DNA of 64,000 bases from Anaerotignum neopropionicum (GTDB taxonomy: Bacteria; Bacillota; Clostridia; Lachnospirales; Anaerotignaceae). Position 1 is the first letter of the stretch, and each line of letters begins with the position of its first letter. The stretch spans positions 1 to 64,000 of the forward strand of contig NZ_LRVM01000012.1 in assembly GCF_001571775.1 (NCBI RefSeq), given 5' to 3'. The notes beneath the pieces were generated by a model. That model did no database searches. It had not been told where the DNA came from and saw nothing but the letters and a program-made list of their open reading frames with translations. A program made the translations under genes and the position numbers. This document shows positions 32,072 through 41,565 of the stretch, one piece after another.

Positions 32072-32104
32072 AAGCTTTGTAGAATGAAGAAGGAGGTGTT
32101 TTTA

Positions 32105-32275
32105 ATGGCTCACATAATCGGACCTGAATGTATCGGTTGTGGCGCTTGCGCTGGCGAATGTCCTACTAGCTGCATCGTTGAAGCTGGTGGCGTTTTTGAA
32201 ATCAAAGCTGCTGAATGCATTGATTGTGGTACATGTGTTGGTGCTTGTCCTACAGGCGCAATCAAACCCGAATAA
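32105..32275 (+). CDS. 2[4Fe-4S] clostridial-type ferredoxin
   Basis: The 56-residue protein reads MAHIIGPECIGCGACAGECP and CIDCGTCVGACPTGAIKPE, giving two CxxCxxCxxxCP cluster motifs. It is the low-potential electron carrier of anaerobic metabolism and a plausible acceptor for electron-bifurcating EtfAB reactions. A strong AAGGAGGTG site, good promoter and own terminator mark a highly expressed single gene. Confidence 0.96.
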   Translation: MAHIIGPECIGCGACAGECPTSCIVEAGGVFEIKAAECIDCGTCVGACPTGAIKPE

Positions 32276-32285
32276 GTTTTTACTT

Positions 32286-32312
32286 AAAAAAGTGGGCTGT
32301 GCTCACTTTTTT
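32286..32312 (+). terminator. Intrinsic terminator of the ferredoxin gene
   Basis: AAAAAAGTGGGC, a TGT loop and GCTCACTTTTTT form a stem with a G-T pair and flanking A and T runs, 11 bp after the stop. Confidence 0.88.
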
Positions 32313-32697
32313 GTTTTTAATTTTTTCTGCATTTCAAACAAAATATTACACTTTAATTATTTTTATCCCTCGACTATTATGCATTCTGTATTTTTTTGCT
32401 TTTCAATACGTCAATCTCTAAGCCTATTTTTAATTTCTTAATATTATCTTATACCCCTTTTATTTTTAACTTATTTTAGTAATCATGATTGAAATTTTTT
32501 AGCTGTAATTACTTCTTTGTTTCAATTTTTATTGAATTACGAACCATATTTTTGGGGTAAAACAGCATTGCTAATTATTGCTACGATGCATTTTTATGCA
32601 TTTTTTCAGAATTTTCCCCAAGCCTTCTTCACCCTGAATTATTTTTCGCATAAAAAATCCATTAAAATTTCCCTTTCGTCCATAATGAATACACTAA
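32313..32697. other. AT-rich gap after the ferredoxin gene
   Basis: Nearly 400 bp with no supported gene or RNA. The short open frames lack ribosome sites. Confidence 0.45.
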
Positions 32698-32699
32698 AA

Positions 32700-32725
32700 A
32701 CACCCCTGCAAAATTGCAGGGGTGT
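32700..32725. terminator. Terminator between ferredoxin and gdhA
   Basis: ACACCCCTGCAA, two bases and TTGCAGGGGTGT form a perfect 12-bp stem with A residues before it; read leftward it ends in a T run. It probably ends the gdhA transcript. Confidence 0.82.
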
Positions 32726-32803
32726 ACTCTATTAGGAATCAACCTATTTTTTCATCTTTCCCCAATCAGCTCAACCCTTAATGAGACTGATTTTTAAACA
32801 TCT

Positions 32804-32832
32804 TCCGTTGAGATGACGTCCTTGGCATCTCA
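32804..32832 (-). repeat. Hairpin directly after gdhA
   Basis: TTGAGATG and CATCTCAA pair around an 11-base loop, 16 bp after the gdhA stop codon. There is no T run, so it may be an mRNA 3'-stabilising structure. Confidence 0.5.
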
Positions 32833-32847
32833 ATCAAGCCCCATTTA

Positions 32848-34194
32848 TTATACTAAGCCCTGAGCCATCATCGCTGCAGCAACCTTCTTGAACCCAGCAA
32901 TGTTAGCACCAGCTACCAAGTCATAACCCAAACCGTATTCTTCAGCTGCTTCCACAGATACAGCATGAATATTTTTCATAATACCTTTCAATTTGGCATC
33001 AACTTCTTCAGATGACCAGTTGTATCTCATGGAGTTTTGAGCCATTTCCAATGCGGAAACTGCAACACCACCAGCGTTAACTGCTTTGGAAGGACCAACA
33101 ACTAAGCCCTTGCCCTGAATAAATGCCAATGCTTCGTTTGTAGTAGGCATGTTAGCAACTTCAATATAGTATTTTGTACCATTGTTAATAATTTTCTGTG
33201 CTTCGTCCATGTTGATTTCGTTCTGTGTTGCACAAGGCATACAGATATCAACTTTTACTTCCCAAGGCTTTGTCTTAGGAACAAATTTGCAACCAAATTT
33301 ATCAGCGTAATCCTGTACACGGTCACGGCCGGAAAGTCTCATTTCAACTAAATATTCAATTTTCTCTTCCGTAACAACACCATCAGGATCATATACATAG
33401 CCGTCAGGACCGGAAATTGTAACAACCTTACCGCCCAATTCAGTTACCTTCTGGCAAACACCCCAAGCAACGTTACCGAAACCGGAGATTGCAACTGTCT
33501 TGCCCTTCATTGTATCGCCCAAGTGAGTCAAAACTTCATTTACATAATAAGTAGCGCCAAAGCCTGTCGCTTCTGGTCTGATTAAAGAACCACCAAATTC
33601 AAGATTTTTGCCTGTAAGAACGCCGTTTTCCCAAACACCTTTAATTCTCTTGTACTGTCCATATAGGAAACCGATTTCTCTGCCGCCAACACCGATATCA
33701 CCAGCAGGTACGTCTACATCAGGACCAATGTGTCTGTAAAGCTCTGTCATGAAAGCCTGGCAGAATCTCATGATTTCCATGTCGCTCTTGCCTCTAGGAT
33801 CGAAGTCAGAACCACCTTTACCGCCACCAATAGGTAATCCAGTCAAGCTGTTTTTGAAAATTTGTTCAAAACCAAGGAACTTGATGATACCGATATATAC
33901 GGAGGGATGGAAACGAAGACCGCCTTTGTAAGGTCCAATTGCACTGCTAAATTGTACTCTGAAACCACGGTTAACCTGCACCTTGCCAGCATCATCAACC
34001 CATGTTACTCTAAAAGAAATACCTCTTTCGGGCTCTACCAATCTTTCCAGTAAACCTGTTTTTTCATACTCAGGATGTGTTTCCACAACCTTCTCAATAG
34101 AATGAAAAACCTCTTCTACTGTCTGGATGAACTCTGGTTCCCCAGCATTGCGTTTTTTAACCTGTTCAATTACACTTGCCATATAAGCGTTCAT
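32848..34194 (-). CDS. gdhA: Glutamate dehydrogenase (hexameric, NADP-type)
   Basis: The 448-residue enzyme has the 50-kDa glutamate dehydrogenase signature LPIGGGKGGSDFDPRGKSD with catalytic Lys residues, PAGDIGVGGREIGFL, and the nucleotide fold VAISGFGNVAWGVCQKVTEL. It interconverts glutamate and 2-oxoglutarate plus ammonia. GTAGGAGG precedes the ATG. Cofactor preference is inferred from family similarity. Confidence 0.96.
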   Translation of the reverse strand: MNAYMASVIEQVKKRNAGEPEFIQTVEEVFHSIEKVVETHPEYEKTGLLERLVEPERGISFRVTWVDDAGKVQVNRGFRVQFSSAIGPYKGGLRFHPSVYIGIIKFLGFEQIFKNSLTGLPIGGGKGGSDFDPRGKSDMEIMRFCQAFMTELYRHIGPDVDVPAGDIGVGGREIGFLYGQYKRIKGVWENGVLTGKNLEFGGSLIRPEATGFGATYYVNEVLTHLGDTMKGKTVAISGFGNVAWGVCQKVTELGGKVVTISGPDGYVYDPDGVVTEEKIEYLVEMRLSGRDRVQDYADKFGCKFVPKTKPWEVKVDICMPCATQNEINMDEAQKIINNGTKYYIEVANMPTTNEALAFIQGKGLVVGPSKAVNAGGVAVSALEMAQNSMRYNWSSEEVDAKLKGIMKNIHAVSVEAAEEYGLGYDLVAGANIAGFKKVAAAMMAQGLV

Positions 34195-34649
34195 AAACTC
34201 ATTGCCTCCTACATTTTGTCTTTTCTTTAACCTTATTTTGACACAAACCCTTTAAAAGCACCTCGCCCTTGAGGCATCTTTTCATAAAAAACAAGGTAAT
34301 TTTCCGAATTATTTGATCAATAAACCATCTATCACCTGTTTTACGATTTTATTATAGCACGTTTTTAATTTTTGTGTAGCATTTTTTTGAAGTTTTATCT
34401 TTATTTTTACACAAATTTTCCCGTCATAAATTATGCAAAAAAACGTTTTATATTTTTTTTGACGTTTTGCGACTTATTCATCTAAAAATTCTCTAAATAA
34501 CCATTAAAATTTTCGTATTTATTGAGCATTTTCACTAATTTTATTTTCACCCTTAAATACGCCCCTTTGCACGCTTCATTTTAACCCATTGTTGTTTGAT
34601 AAGAAGCCAGCCATTTTTTTCATATCCCGTTATGATTTCTACAAAAATA
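34195..34649. other. gdhA upstream region
   Basis: The minus strand has TATAAT (34356-34351) without a strong -35, giving a leader of about 150 nt. Within it GCCTC-AAGGGC-GAGGTGC (around 34257-34277) followed by TTTT could be an attenuator stem. The rest is AT-rich and shows nothing else. Confidence 0.45.
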
Positions 34650-34650
34650 A

Positions 34651-34685
34651 GATGCAGTTATAGAAATAAGCTCTATAACTGCATC
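34651..34685 (-). terminator. Terminator of mreB
   Basis: GATGCAGTTATAGA, a seven-base loop and TCTATAACTGCATC form a perfect 14-bp stem, followed leftward by TTATTTTTG. It starts 3 bp after the mreB stop codon. Confidence 0.88.
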
Positions 34686-34688
34686 ATT

Positions 34689-35732
34689 TTATCGTTTTGA
34701 AAAAAAACCGGTTCTTCCTTTTTTCTCTTCAGCTGTATTATCGGCCATATACTCAATATAGCGTCCTGTTCCAATTGCCACACAGCTTACAGCATCCTCA
34801 GCTACCATTGCATTGACACCGGTCTTGGTTTGTATTAATTTATCCAAACCATATAATAAGCTGCCGCCGCCAGTCATAACAATTCCACGCTCATAAATAT
34901 CCGCTGCCAATTCAGGTGGTGTTCGTTCCAAAACACTGTGCACTGCATCCGTAATTGCCAAGGCGGATTCGAGCAACGCATCCAGCATCTCATCTGAAGT
35001 TACCGTAATATTTTTAGGCAGACCCGTAATTAAATTACGCCCTCTAACATCCATACTCACCGGCATCGAACGTTCAAAAACAGTACCGATTTCGATTTTA
35101 AGTTCTTCCGCAGTACGCTCACCGATTAAAATATTATGCTTCTTTCTCATGTAACGAATAATCGCCTCGTCAAAATTATCGCCGGCAACCTTCAACGAGT
35201 GGCTTACTACCGCTCCACCCAAAGAAATTACTGCAACATCCGTTGTTCCACCGCCGATATCTACCACCATGCTTCCGCACGCTCTTGAAATATCAATGCC
35301 AGAACCAATGGCTGCTGCAATAGGTTCCTCAATAATATGAACACGTCTTGCTCCGGCCTGCCTTGTTGCATCTTCCACCGCACGCATCTCTACCTCAGTC
35401 ACACTGCTAGGCACACAAACGGCAATGGTGGGTTTTACAAAAGAACGTTTCCCTAGGGCCTTTTCTATGAAATATTGCAGCATTTTTTCCGTCACATCAT
35501 AGTTTGAAATAACACCTTCTCTTAACGGACGAATTGCAACAATATTTCCGGGTGTTCTGCCCAGCATTCGCCTTGCTTCCTCCCCAACAGCCATAATGCT
35601 ATTCGTGTCTTTATCAATAGCAACTACGGAAGGTTCCCGAATTACAATCCCTTGCCCTTTAATATAAACCAATACGCTCGCTGTGCCCAAGTCGATTCCT
35701 ATGTTTTCGCCAAAACTCATAAAGTTGAACAT
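34689..35732 (-). CDS. mreB: MreB/Mbl rod-shape actin homologue
   Basis: The 347-residue protein has the actin-like ATPase motifs ENIGIDLGTASVLVYIKG (phosphate 1), VVDIGGGTTDVAVISLG (phosphate 2) and GIVMTGGGSLLYGLDKLI (adenosine). It forms membrane-bound filaments that guide peptidoglycan synthesis. It stands alone, without mreCD, as is usual for Mbl or MreBH paralogues; I cannot tell which paralogue it is. AAAGGAG precedes the ATG. Confidence 0.93.
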   Translation of the reverse strand: MFNFMSFGENIGIDLGTASVLVYIKGQGIVIREPSVVAIDKDTNSIMAVGEEARRMLGRTPGNIVAIRPLREGVISNYDVTEKMLQYFIEKALGKRSFVKPTIAVCVPSSVTEVEMRAVEDATRQAGARRVHIIEEPIAAAIGSGIDISRACGSMVVDIGGGTTDVAVISLGGAVVSHSLKVAGDNFDEAIIRYMRKKHNILIGERTAEELKIEIGTVFERSMPVSMDVRGRNLITGLPKNITVTSDEMLDALLESALAITDAVHSVLERTPPELAADIYERGIVMTGGGSLLYGLDKLIQTKTGVNAMVAEDAVSCVAIGTGRYIEYMADNTAEEKKGRTGFFSKR

Positions 35733-35838
35733 CGTGACGCTCCTTTGTTTTCTATAATCCCATTTTCTTTAAGTATACTGGAAACCATCTAATCTGAAAA
35801 GATGTTTTTGCAAAAAATACTTTAAAATTACTTTTTAT

Positions 35839-37032
35839 TTACATTTTATCCTGTAAAATACGAATTCCTTCTTTTAATTGAGTGTCCTTCTCCTCAGGAA
35901 TTTGATCCCCATCCACATAGCCTTCCGGCAATTCAACCACATCATCAGGTGCAATTCCCGTACCATGAATAGAGATGCCATTTGGTGTATAGTATTTTTG
36001 AATTGTAATGTTTAAGCCGGAGCCATCAGGTAGAGTAAATAGCCGTTGCACCAAGCCCTTGCCAAATGTCTGCGTTCCCACTAAGGTAGCCGCCCCCTTA
36101 TCCTTTGCTGCCCCCGCAAAAATTTCAGAGGAACTGGCACTGTTTCCGTTTACCAAAACAACCATGGGAATGTCTATATATTTGTCATCACAAATAAGCT
36201 CCTCCCGTTTTCCCGCCTTATCCTCCGTGTAAACCATAACTCCCTGGGGCAAAAGCTCATCGCCTATGCGATAAACAATTCGAACCAGACCACCCAGATT
36301 GTTTCTCAAATCCAAAACCAAGCCCTTCATGCCCTGCGCTTGCAAATCCTTCAAGGTTTCCATAAATTGATCATAGGTATTTTCCTTAAAGCTGCTGATA
36401 CGAATATAACCCTTCTCGTCATCCAGCATTCTGCCTTCAACGCTTTTCTCAATAATATCCTCCCGTTCAATGGTAAATGAATACTGCTTTCCTGCGCTGG
36501 AGCGGAAAACATCAATTTCCACTGTGCTCCCTATGGGCCCGCGCATTTTGTCGGCAATTTCATTTAAGGTAAGTCCAGAAAGGTTCACGCCATCAATTTT
36601 TGTAATAACGTCTCCCTCCAGAATCCCTGCGCGCTGGGCAGGGTAATCGTCCATCAACGAATACACCGTGACCTCTCCGTCTTCCGTTTGATATACCTTT
36701 ACACCGATACCCTCAAAATGCCCATTATTACTCCTTAAAAACTGATTTAAATAATCGGCAGTCATATAATATGTATACCTGTCACCAACGCCAGCCACCA
36801 TACCTGCATACATTCCTTCATCAATTATTTCCTTATCAAATTCGTCCACATAATATTTGTCTAAGAAGTCCTCTATTAAACCGATTTTTGCCGATTTTGT
36901 CATGCCCACATCAAAAGGAAGATACTGCCAAGGTATCCATTGTTGAACCAATGCAGTTCTCCAAATCAAAATGCACGCCACCATCACTGCGATTGCAGCA
37001 ACAAATCCCTTCCAAAAATCCCTTTTATTCAA
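35839..37032 (-). CDS. S41-family C-terminal processing peptidase (CtpA/B type)
   Basis: The 397-residue protein has one N-terminal membrane anchor (about 8-27), a PDZ domain (about 100-180, with GIGVKVYQTEDGEVTVYSL), and an S41 protease domain with Ser in NGNSASSSEIFAG and Lys in TQTFGKGLVQ. Both catalytic residues are present. It acts outside the membrane. ftsX and ftsE lie immediately upstream in the same order seen in many Firmicutes. The start is TTG with GAGGCGAG upstream. In sporulating species a CtpB enzyme signals to SpoIVFA; that role is possible here. Confidence 0.93.
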   Translation of the reverse strand: MNKRDFWKGFVAAIAVMVACILIWRTALVQQWIPWQYLPFDVGMTKSAKIGLIEDFLDKYYVDEFDKEIIDEGMYAGMVAGVGDRYTYYMTADYLNQFLRSNNGHFEGIGVKVYQTEDGEVTVYSLMDDYPAQRAGILEGDVITKIDGVNLSGLTLNEIADKMRGPIGSTVEIDVFRSSAGKQYSFTIEREDIIEKSVEGRMLDDEKGYIRISSFKENTYDQFMETLKDLQAQGMKGLVLDLRNNLGGLVRIVYRIGDELLPQGVMVYTEDKAGKREELICDDKYIDIPMVVLVNGNSASSSEIFAGAAKDKGAATLVGTQTFGKGLVQRLFTLPDGSGLNITIQKYYTPNGISIHGTGIAPDDVVELPEGYVDGDQIPEEKDTQLKEGIRILQDKM

Positions 37033-37213
37033 ATTACTCGCCTCGATTTCTTACGACTTTCTTTTATACTATGAATACCAGATGAAAAACATACCGTAAC
37101 GCTCTTTGTAAAAAACCATCCTGCAAAAAGTTACACTTTTGAAAGGCACCTGGCAAATACATTGCCCCGATCCGCCTCTCAAAACGCCTTTCCCACAGGA
37201 TGGTTACTAATAT

Positions 37214-38113
37214 TTATACGCGTAAATGCTTGCGAATGGATGTGACGCTTCCAATGATTCCCAAAAGAACACCAAAAGCCAAAGCAACAGGGAACAGTAC
37301 AACAAAAACATCCCCAACAAGTCTAAATTGAATTATTTTTATGACAGGGAAATAGTTATATATGGAGCTAATTATTTTTGCATAAATCGGTATACCCAAT
37401 AGCAATGGGAGCAATGCACCTACCACACCAATAATTACACCCTCAATGATAAATGGCCATCGAATAAACCAGTCGGTGGCGCCAACATATTTCATGATAT
37501 TAATCTCAACTCGTCTGTTTACAACAGAAATTCGAATGGTATTCATAATAATCATGATGGAAATCACACCAAGAATCAGCATTACCAAAAACCCGGCTAT
37601 TTTAAACACTTTGTTCGCTTTCATAATCAGCTCTGTTTCTGTTTGACCATGGCGAATATTATCTATGCCATCAATTCCTTTTAAGGCTTGCAGCACAGTA
37701 TCCTGGCTTTCAATCTTATCCAAAGTTATTTGAAACGAATGGGATAATGGGTTATTGGTTTCATCCAACCCTTCAAAAATATCCTCGTCAGCCCCCCAGT
37801 CTGTCTTCAGTTCCTCTAATGCATCACCGGGCGAGATATAGCGAACCTCTAAAACATGATCAATTTCAGAAATTTTCGTTTTCATATCCTCAATTTCCTG
37901 ACTGGTTGGACTTCCGCCTAAGAAAACAGAAATGCCGATGGAATCCTCCATCTGCTGTAATATATGCTGTAAATTAGATGCAACACAATAAGAAAAGGAC
38001 ATGATAGAGATACAAGCCATAACTGCTATAATAGATGCCATTGTCATCAACAGGTTTTTCTTTAATCCGCTAAGGCCTTCTCTTAAAAAATATTTAATTG
38101 TACTAGGCCTCAT
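37214..38113 (-). CDS. ftsX: Cell division protein FtsX
   Basis: The 299-residue protein has an N-terminal membrane helix, a large extracellular loop (about 55-160) and three C-terminal helices. The N-terminus reads MRPSTIKYFLREGLSGLKKN. FtsX is the permease partner of FtsE and activates peptidoglycan hydrolases. The ATG at 38113, with AAGGTGG eight bases upstream, overlaps the 3' end of ftsE by 11 bp; an earlier in-frame start at 38146 has no ribosome site. Confidence 0.94.
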   Translation of the reverse strand: MRPSTIKYFLREGLSGLKKNLLMTMASIIAVMACISIMSFSYCVASNLQHILQQMEDSIGISVFLGGSPTSQEIEDMKTKISEIDHVLEVRYISPGDALEELKTDWGADEDIFEGLDETNNPLSHSFQITLDKIESQDTVLQALKGIDGIDNIRHGQTETELIMKANKVFKIAGFLVMLILGVISIMIIMNTIRISVVNRRVEINIMKYVGATDWFIRWPFIIEGVIIGVVGALLPLLLGIPIYAKIISSIYNYFPVIKIIQFRLVGDVFVVLFPVALAFGVLLGIIGSVTSIRKHLRV

Positions 38114-38789
38114 CACAATAACCACCTTTTTTAATATCTCGAACAATGTTCCCTTGCTTTAAAGTAACAACCCTTTTTTGCATATCATCAACAATATCCC
38201 TTGCATGGGTTGCCATTACAATTGTAGTTCCTCGTTTATTGATATCATCTAAAAGCTGCATGATGCCCCAAGCCGTTTCAGGATCCAGGTTTCCCGTAGG
38301 CTCATCGCAAATTAAAATGGGCGGGTTATTTACAATCGCCCTTGCCAGAGCAGTTCTCTGCTGCTCTCCGCCGGAAAGCTGATTGGGGTAGCTTCTCCCC
38401 TTTTTTCCAAGGCCAACCAAAGCCAACACCGCCGGCACATTTCGACGAATAATGCGGTTCGGCGCCTCTATCACACGCATTGCAAATGCAACATTTTCAT
38501 ACACTGTTTTATTGGGCAACAGTCTAAAATCCTGAAAAACCACGCCCAAGTTACGACGAAGATAGGGAATTTGATTGCTGCTTAATTCATTTGTCTTCAC
38601 ACGGTTAATTATAATATCTCCAGTTGTGGGTTCCAATTCCTTTAAAAGAAGTTTGATTAAGGTAGATTTACCCGAACCACTGGAGCCTACGATAAATACA
38701 AAATCTCCCTTTTCAATATGTAAATTTAAATTTTCCACGCCACGAGAGCCATTGGGATATGTTTTGGTTACGTTATTGAGCCAAATCAT
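38103..38789 (-). CDS. ftsE: Cell division ATP-binding protein FtsE
   Basis: The 228-residue ABC ATPase has Walker A GSSGSGKST (about 36-44), the signature LSGGEQQRTALARAI, Walker B ILICDEPTGNLD, and ATHARDIVD with the switch His. It energises FtsX at the divisome or lateral wall. AAAGGAAG precedes the ATG. Confidence 0.95.
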   Translation of the reverse strand: MIWLNNVTKTYPNGSRGVENLNLHIEKGDFVFIVGSSGSGKSTLIKLLLKELEPTTGDIIINRVKTNELSSNQIPYLRRNLGVVFQDFRLLPNKTVYENVAFAMRVIEAPNRIIRRNVPAVLALVGLGKKGRSYPNQLSGGEQQRTALARAIVNNPPILICDEPTGNLDPETAWGIMQLLDDINKRGTTIVMATHARDIVDDMQKRVVTLKQGNIVRDIKKGGYCDEA

Positions 38790-38982
38790 TAACGTATCTT
38801 CCTTTCATACGAAATTTTAAAAAAATATGAACAAATATTTCATATTTCGTGTTTTTCTTTTATAATGCATCATAAAGTATAGCATAAAACCAAAGGTTGA
38901 ACAACCCTAAAAGGGGATATGTTTTTTTGGAAATTATTAAAAAACTGTTAAAAGCAGAACTATTTATTTTAAGAATTCCTGA

Positions 38983-39142
38983 GGAAACGCTGATTTAATG
39001 GAGGATGTGCAGATGGTTGAGAAAATTTTTCAATTAGCAAGAAAAAAACACAGCAATAGCAACGCTATTGCAAGGCTTTATGATGCCGTCCAAGAGGAAA
39101 ATTTACCGATTAGATGTGCGCACAGAATGAATCAGCGTTTCC
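38983..39142. repeat. MITE-like repeat, copy C (complete, 160 bp)
   Basis: Both ends carry the same 13-bp terminal inverted repeat, GGAAACGCTGATT and AATCAGCGTTTCC. Inside is a perfect hairpin, GCAATAGC-AAC-GCTATTGC. A short frame (MVEKIFQLARKKHSNSNAIA) runs through it and is partly preserved in copy A. There is no transposase. No clear target duplication is visible. Confidence 0.82.
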
Positions 39143-39210
39143 CTAACTTAAAAATACCTCGAATATGCTGTATTAGGCCTTCTTCCGCCCTTCCAGCGTA
39201 GGCTTTTCCC

Positions 39211-39261
39211 CAAAAAAGCAGGTATTTTCCCTCGCAAACACTGTGGAAAAATACCTGCTTT
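39211..39261 (-). terminator. Terminator of the CdaR-type regulator gene
   Basis: AAAAGCAGGTATTTTCC and GGAAAAATACCTGCTTTT pair with one mismatch around a loop of 14 bases, with a T run on the leftward side. Confidence 0.85.
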
Positions 39262-39310
39262 TAATTTATTCAAACAAATTTCTAATTCTAGATGGAATGC
39301 TTTGTTATGC

Positions 39311-40402
39311 TCAGTAAGCCATTTTATCCATATAAATCATATATTTGCTTACCATCAGGGTGATCTTGAAAATAATTGCATCATCAAAATTCCTCAAATC
39401 CAAGCCTGTCATCTTCTGAAGCTTATCCAATCTGTAAACCAAAGTATTTCTATGAATATACAGCTGTCGGCTTGTTTCGGAAACATTCAAGTTATTTTCA
39501 AAGAATTTATTGACGGTTGCCAAGGTTTCATCATCAAAATCATCCATTGTCAAGCCATGGAGTACTTCCTTAATGAACATACGGCAAAGAGGCAAAGGCA
39601 ACTGATAAATCAGACGGCCAATTCCCAGTTTTTCATAATTTACAATAAATTTATCCGTTTCAAAAATCTTTCCAACCTCCAAAGCCATCTTTGCTTCTTT
39701 GTAGGAACGAGAAACATCTTTTAAGTCAGCTACAGCTGTACCGCTGGAAATATAAACACGGCTATTGGTTTCCGTATTTAAGGTTTCCTCTATGCTCTTT
39801 GCAATACGGTCAATGTCATCGGAGGTTTCTTTCTCTTTTAATTCTTTGACCAAAATAATGCTATGCTCATCAACGGCTGTAACAAAATCCTTTGTTTTTG
39901 CAGGGAAAACGCTTCTTACTATCTCAACAACATTCATTTCCTTATCGATATTTGTTTCAATCAAATAAACGATACGATGAACATTATTTTCGATATGTAG
40001 CTTTTTCGCACGGCTGTAAATATCTACCAGGAGCAAATTGTCAAGCAACAAATTCTTAATAAAGTTATCCTTATCATATCTTTCTTTGTAAGCAACCAGC
40101 AAGCTTTGAATCTGGAAAGCGGCAATCTTCCCAATCTGGTACCCAGCCTCGTCCTCTCCCTTCACCTGAATCACATACTCGGGCACACCATTGTCGTAAA
40201 TTTTGAAATATTGATACCCCAAAATCAGCTGGCTTTCAGCAGGAGAACTAATAAAATTCTCAACCGCATCAATCTGGCGGCCTATCATGTTTTCTTCTGT
40301 TGTGGCGATTACTTTCCCTTCTTTTTCAACTACACTTAATTCTTTGCGTGTGATGTTTTTTAAACCATCAATTGTACTTTGCAAAATCTGATTGGAAATC
40401 AT
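39311..40402 (-). CDS. CdaR/PucR-type transcriptional regulator
   Basis: The 363-residue protein has an N-terminal sugar-diacid-recognition domain (about 1-130, MISNQILQSTIDGLKNITRK) and a PucR C-terminal helix-turn-helix with FENNLNVSETSRQLYIHRNT and LVYRLDKLQKMTGLDLRNFD. Such regulators respond to organic acids. It has its own terminator and GAGGTG site. No transport or catabolic operon lies beside it, so the effector is unknown. Confidence 0.9.
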   Translation of the reverse strand: MISNQILQSTIDGLKNITRKELSVVEKEGKVIATTEENMIGRQIDAVENFISSPAESQLILGYQYFKIYDNGVPEYVIQVKGEDEAGYQIGKIAAFQIQSLLVAYKERYDKDNFIKNLLLDNLLLVDIYSRAKKLHIENNVHRIVYLIETNIDKEMNVVEIVRSVFPAKTKDFVTAVDEHSIILVKELKEKETSDDIDRIAKSIEETLNTETNSRVYISSGTAVADLKDVSRSYKEAKMALEVGKIFETDKFIVNYEKLGIGRLIYQLPLPLCRMFIKEVLHGLTMDDFDDETLATVNKFFENNLNVSETSRQLYIHRNTLVYRLDKLQKMTGLDLRNFDDAIIFKITLMVSKYMIYMDKMAY

Positions 40403-40706
40403 AGCGCGCTCACCTCAAACTAGTATTTTTATGCCTCTTTATCTTAAAAACCAGTCATCCTTAATTTGCCCGGAAGCCTGTAAAATATGACGAAAAGTAA
40501 CCTCTTTGTCTATTGATAAAATAGCCTAAACATATTTTATAATAAAATCACAAAAAAAGAAAGAGAATTTGCAAAAAAAACATACAAAATCTCTTTCTAA
40601 ATAAATTTTATATAAAAATAATCCCATTATTTTATATAAACTGTACCACACAACACTTTTTTTGTACTAAATCAAATACAATACAGTATAAAATCCATGG
40701 TACTTT
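40403..40706. other. Intergenic stretch between the CdaR-type and YitT genes
   Basis: About 300 bp. The stretch near 40560-40640 has AAAGAAAGAGAATTTG and AAAATCTCTTTCTAAAT, which could pair as a weak terminator for the YitT-side transcript. Nothing else is seen. Confidence 0.4.
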
Positions 40707-41561
40707 TTACTTTGGAATGATTTCTTCTCCTAAAACTTCCCGAATATCCGTAAGTAAGAAAATAGCTTTTCTGTCAATATTCATGATAATGCTTTTTGCC
40801 CCTTGGATTTCTTTTTGAGAAAAAACACAAAAAAGCATCTCCTTCTCCAGGGAATTCATAGCTGTATTTGTGCAAAATACAGCTGCGTTTCTTTCTAGCC
40901 GAAGATTTAACACCTGGCTAATTTCTTGGGCTTTGTCAGAAATCACAATTGCTCCTCTGAGGGCAGCTCCCCCTTCCAAAACCCATCTGGTGCATCTTTC
41001 GGTAATGAAAACAGAAAGGATTGCATATAAACCGTTCATGCTGCCAAACATAAGCATTCCCGAAAAAATAACCACTGCATCCATAACGAATATTTTTTTG
41101 GAGATAGACGACCTGTGCCATTTTTTCTGCATTAAATATGCCGCCAAATCAACCCCGCCCGTTGTTGCTCCCGAACGCAAAACCAACCCAAGACCAAACC
41201 CTACCAAAGCTCCGCCATATACCGAGGAAATGATTAAATCGCCTGAATAAAAATTAATCTCTTGCACCAAAAAAAGCATAAAAGAAAACAAAAGAGAGGT
41301 CACAATTGTTTTTCCAACAAATCGACCTCCCTGTATCTTCCACGCCGCAAGAAAAAGAGGAAAGTTTAAAGCCACATTCACAAGCCAAAGTGGGGTGGGA
41401 ATACCAAACTGTGCTGAAGTAACAGCGCTCAGCATAATGCCAATGCCCGTTACCCCTCCCGCAACCAAGCGGGCAGGCTCCAAAAAACATTGAATCCCAA
41501 CACCCATCAATAATGTGCCACAAATATTTAAAACCAAATCCTCTATTCTCTTTTCATACAT
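40707..41561 (-). CDS. YitT family membrane protein
   Basis: The 284-residue protein has five or six hydrophobic segments in the N-terminal 190 residues (GGVTGIGIMLSAVTSAQFGI; GALVGFGLGLVLRSGATTGG) and a C-terminal DUF2179 domain (about 205-284) facing the cytosol. YitT proteins are widespread in Firmicutes without a proved substrate. A GGAG site lies eight bases before the ATG. It begins 4 bp after the glycosyltransferase gene ends, so it is the last gene of the polysaccharide operon. Confidence 0.9.
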   Translation of the reverse strand: MYEKRIEDLVLNICGTLLMGVGIQCFLEPARLVAGGVTGIGIMLSAVTSAQFGIPTPLWLVNVALNFPLFLAAWKIQGGRFVGKTIVTSLLFSFMLFLVQEINFYSGDLIISSVYGGALVGFGLGLVLRSGATTGGVDLAAYLMQKKWHRSSISKKIFVMDAVVIFSGMLMFGSMNGLYAILSVFITERCTRWVLEGGAALRGAIVISDKAQEISQVLNLRLERNAAVFCTNTAMNSLEKEMLFCVFSQKEIQGAKSIIMNIDRKAIFLLTDIREVLGEEIIPK

Positions 41562-41565
41562 ATCA

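Noticed and set aside
38998-39201. 67-codon open frame in MITE copy C as a real gene
   Set aside because: No ribosome site, and the frame is broken in copy B; it is more likely a remnant of the repeat's parent element.
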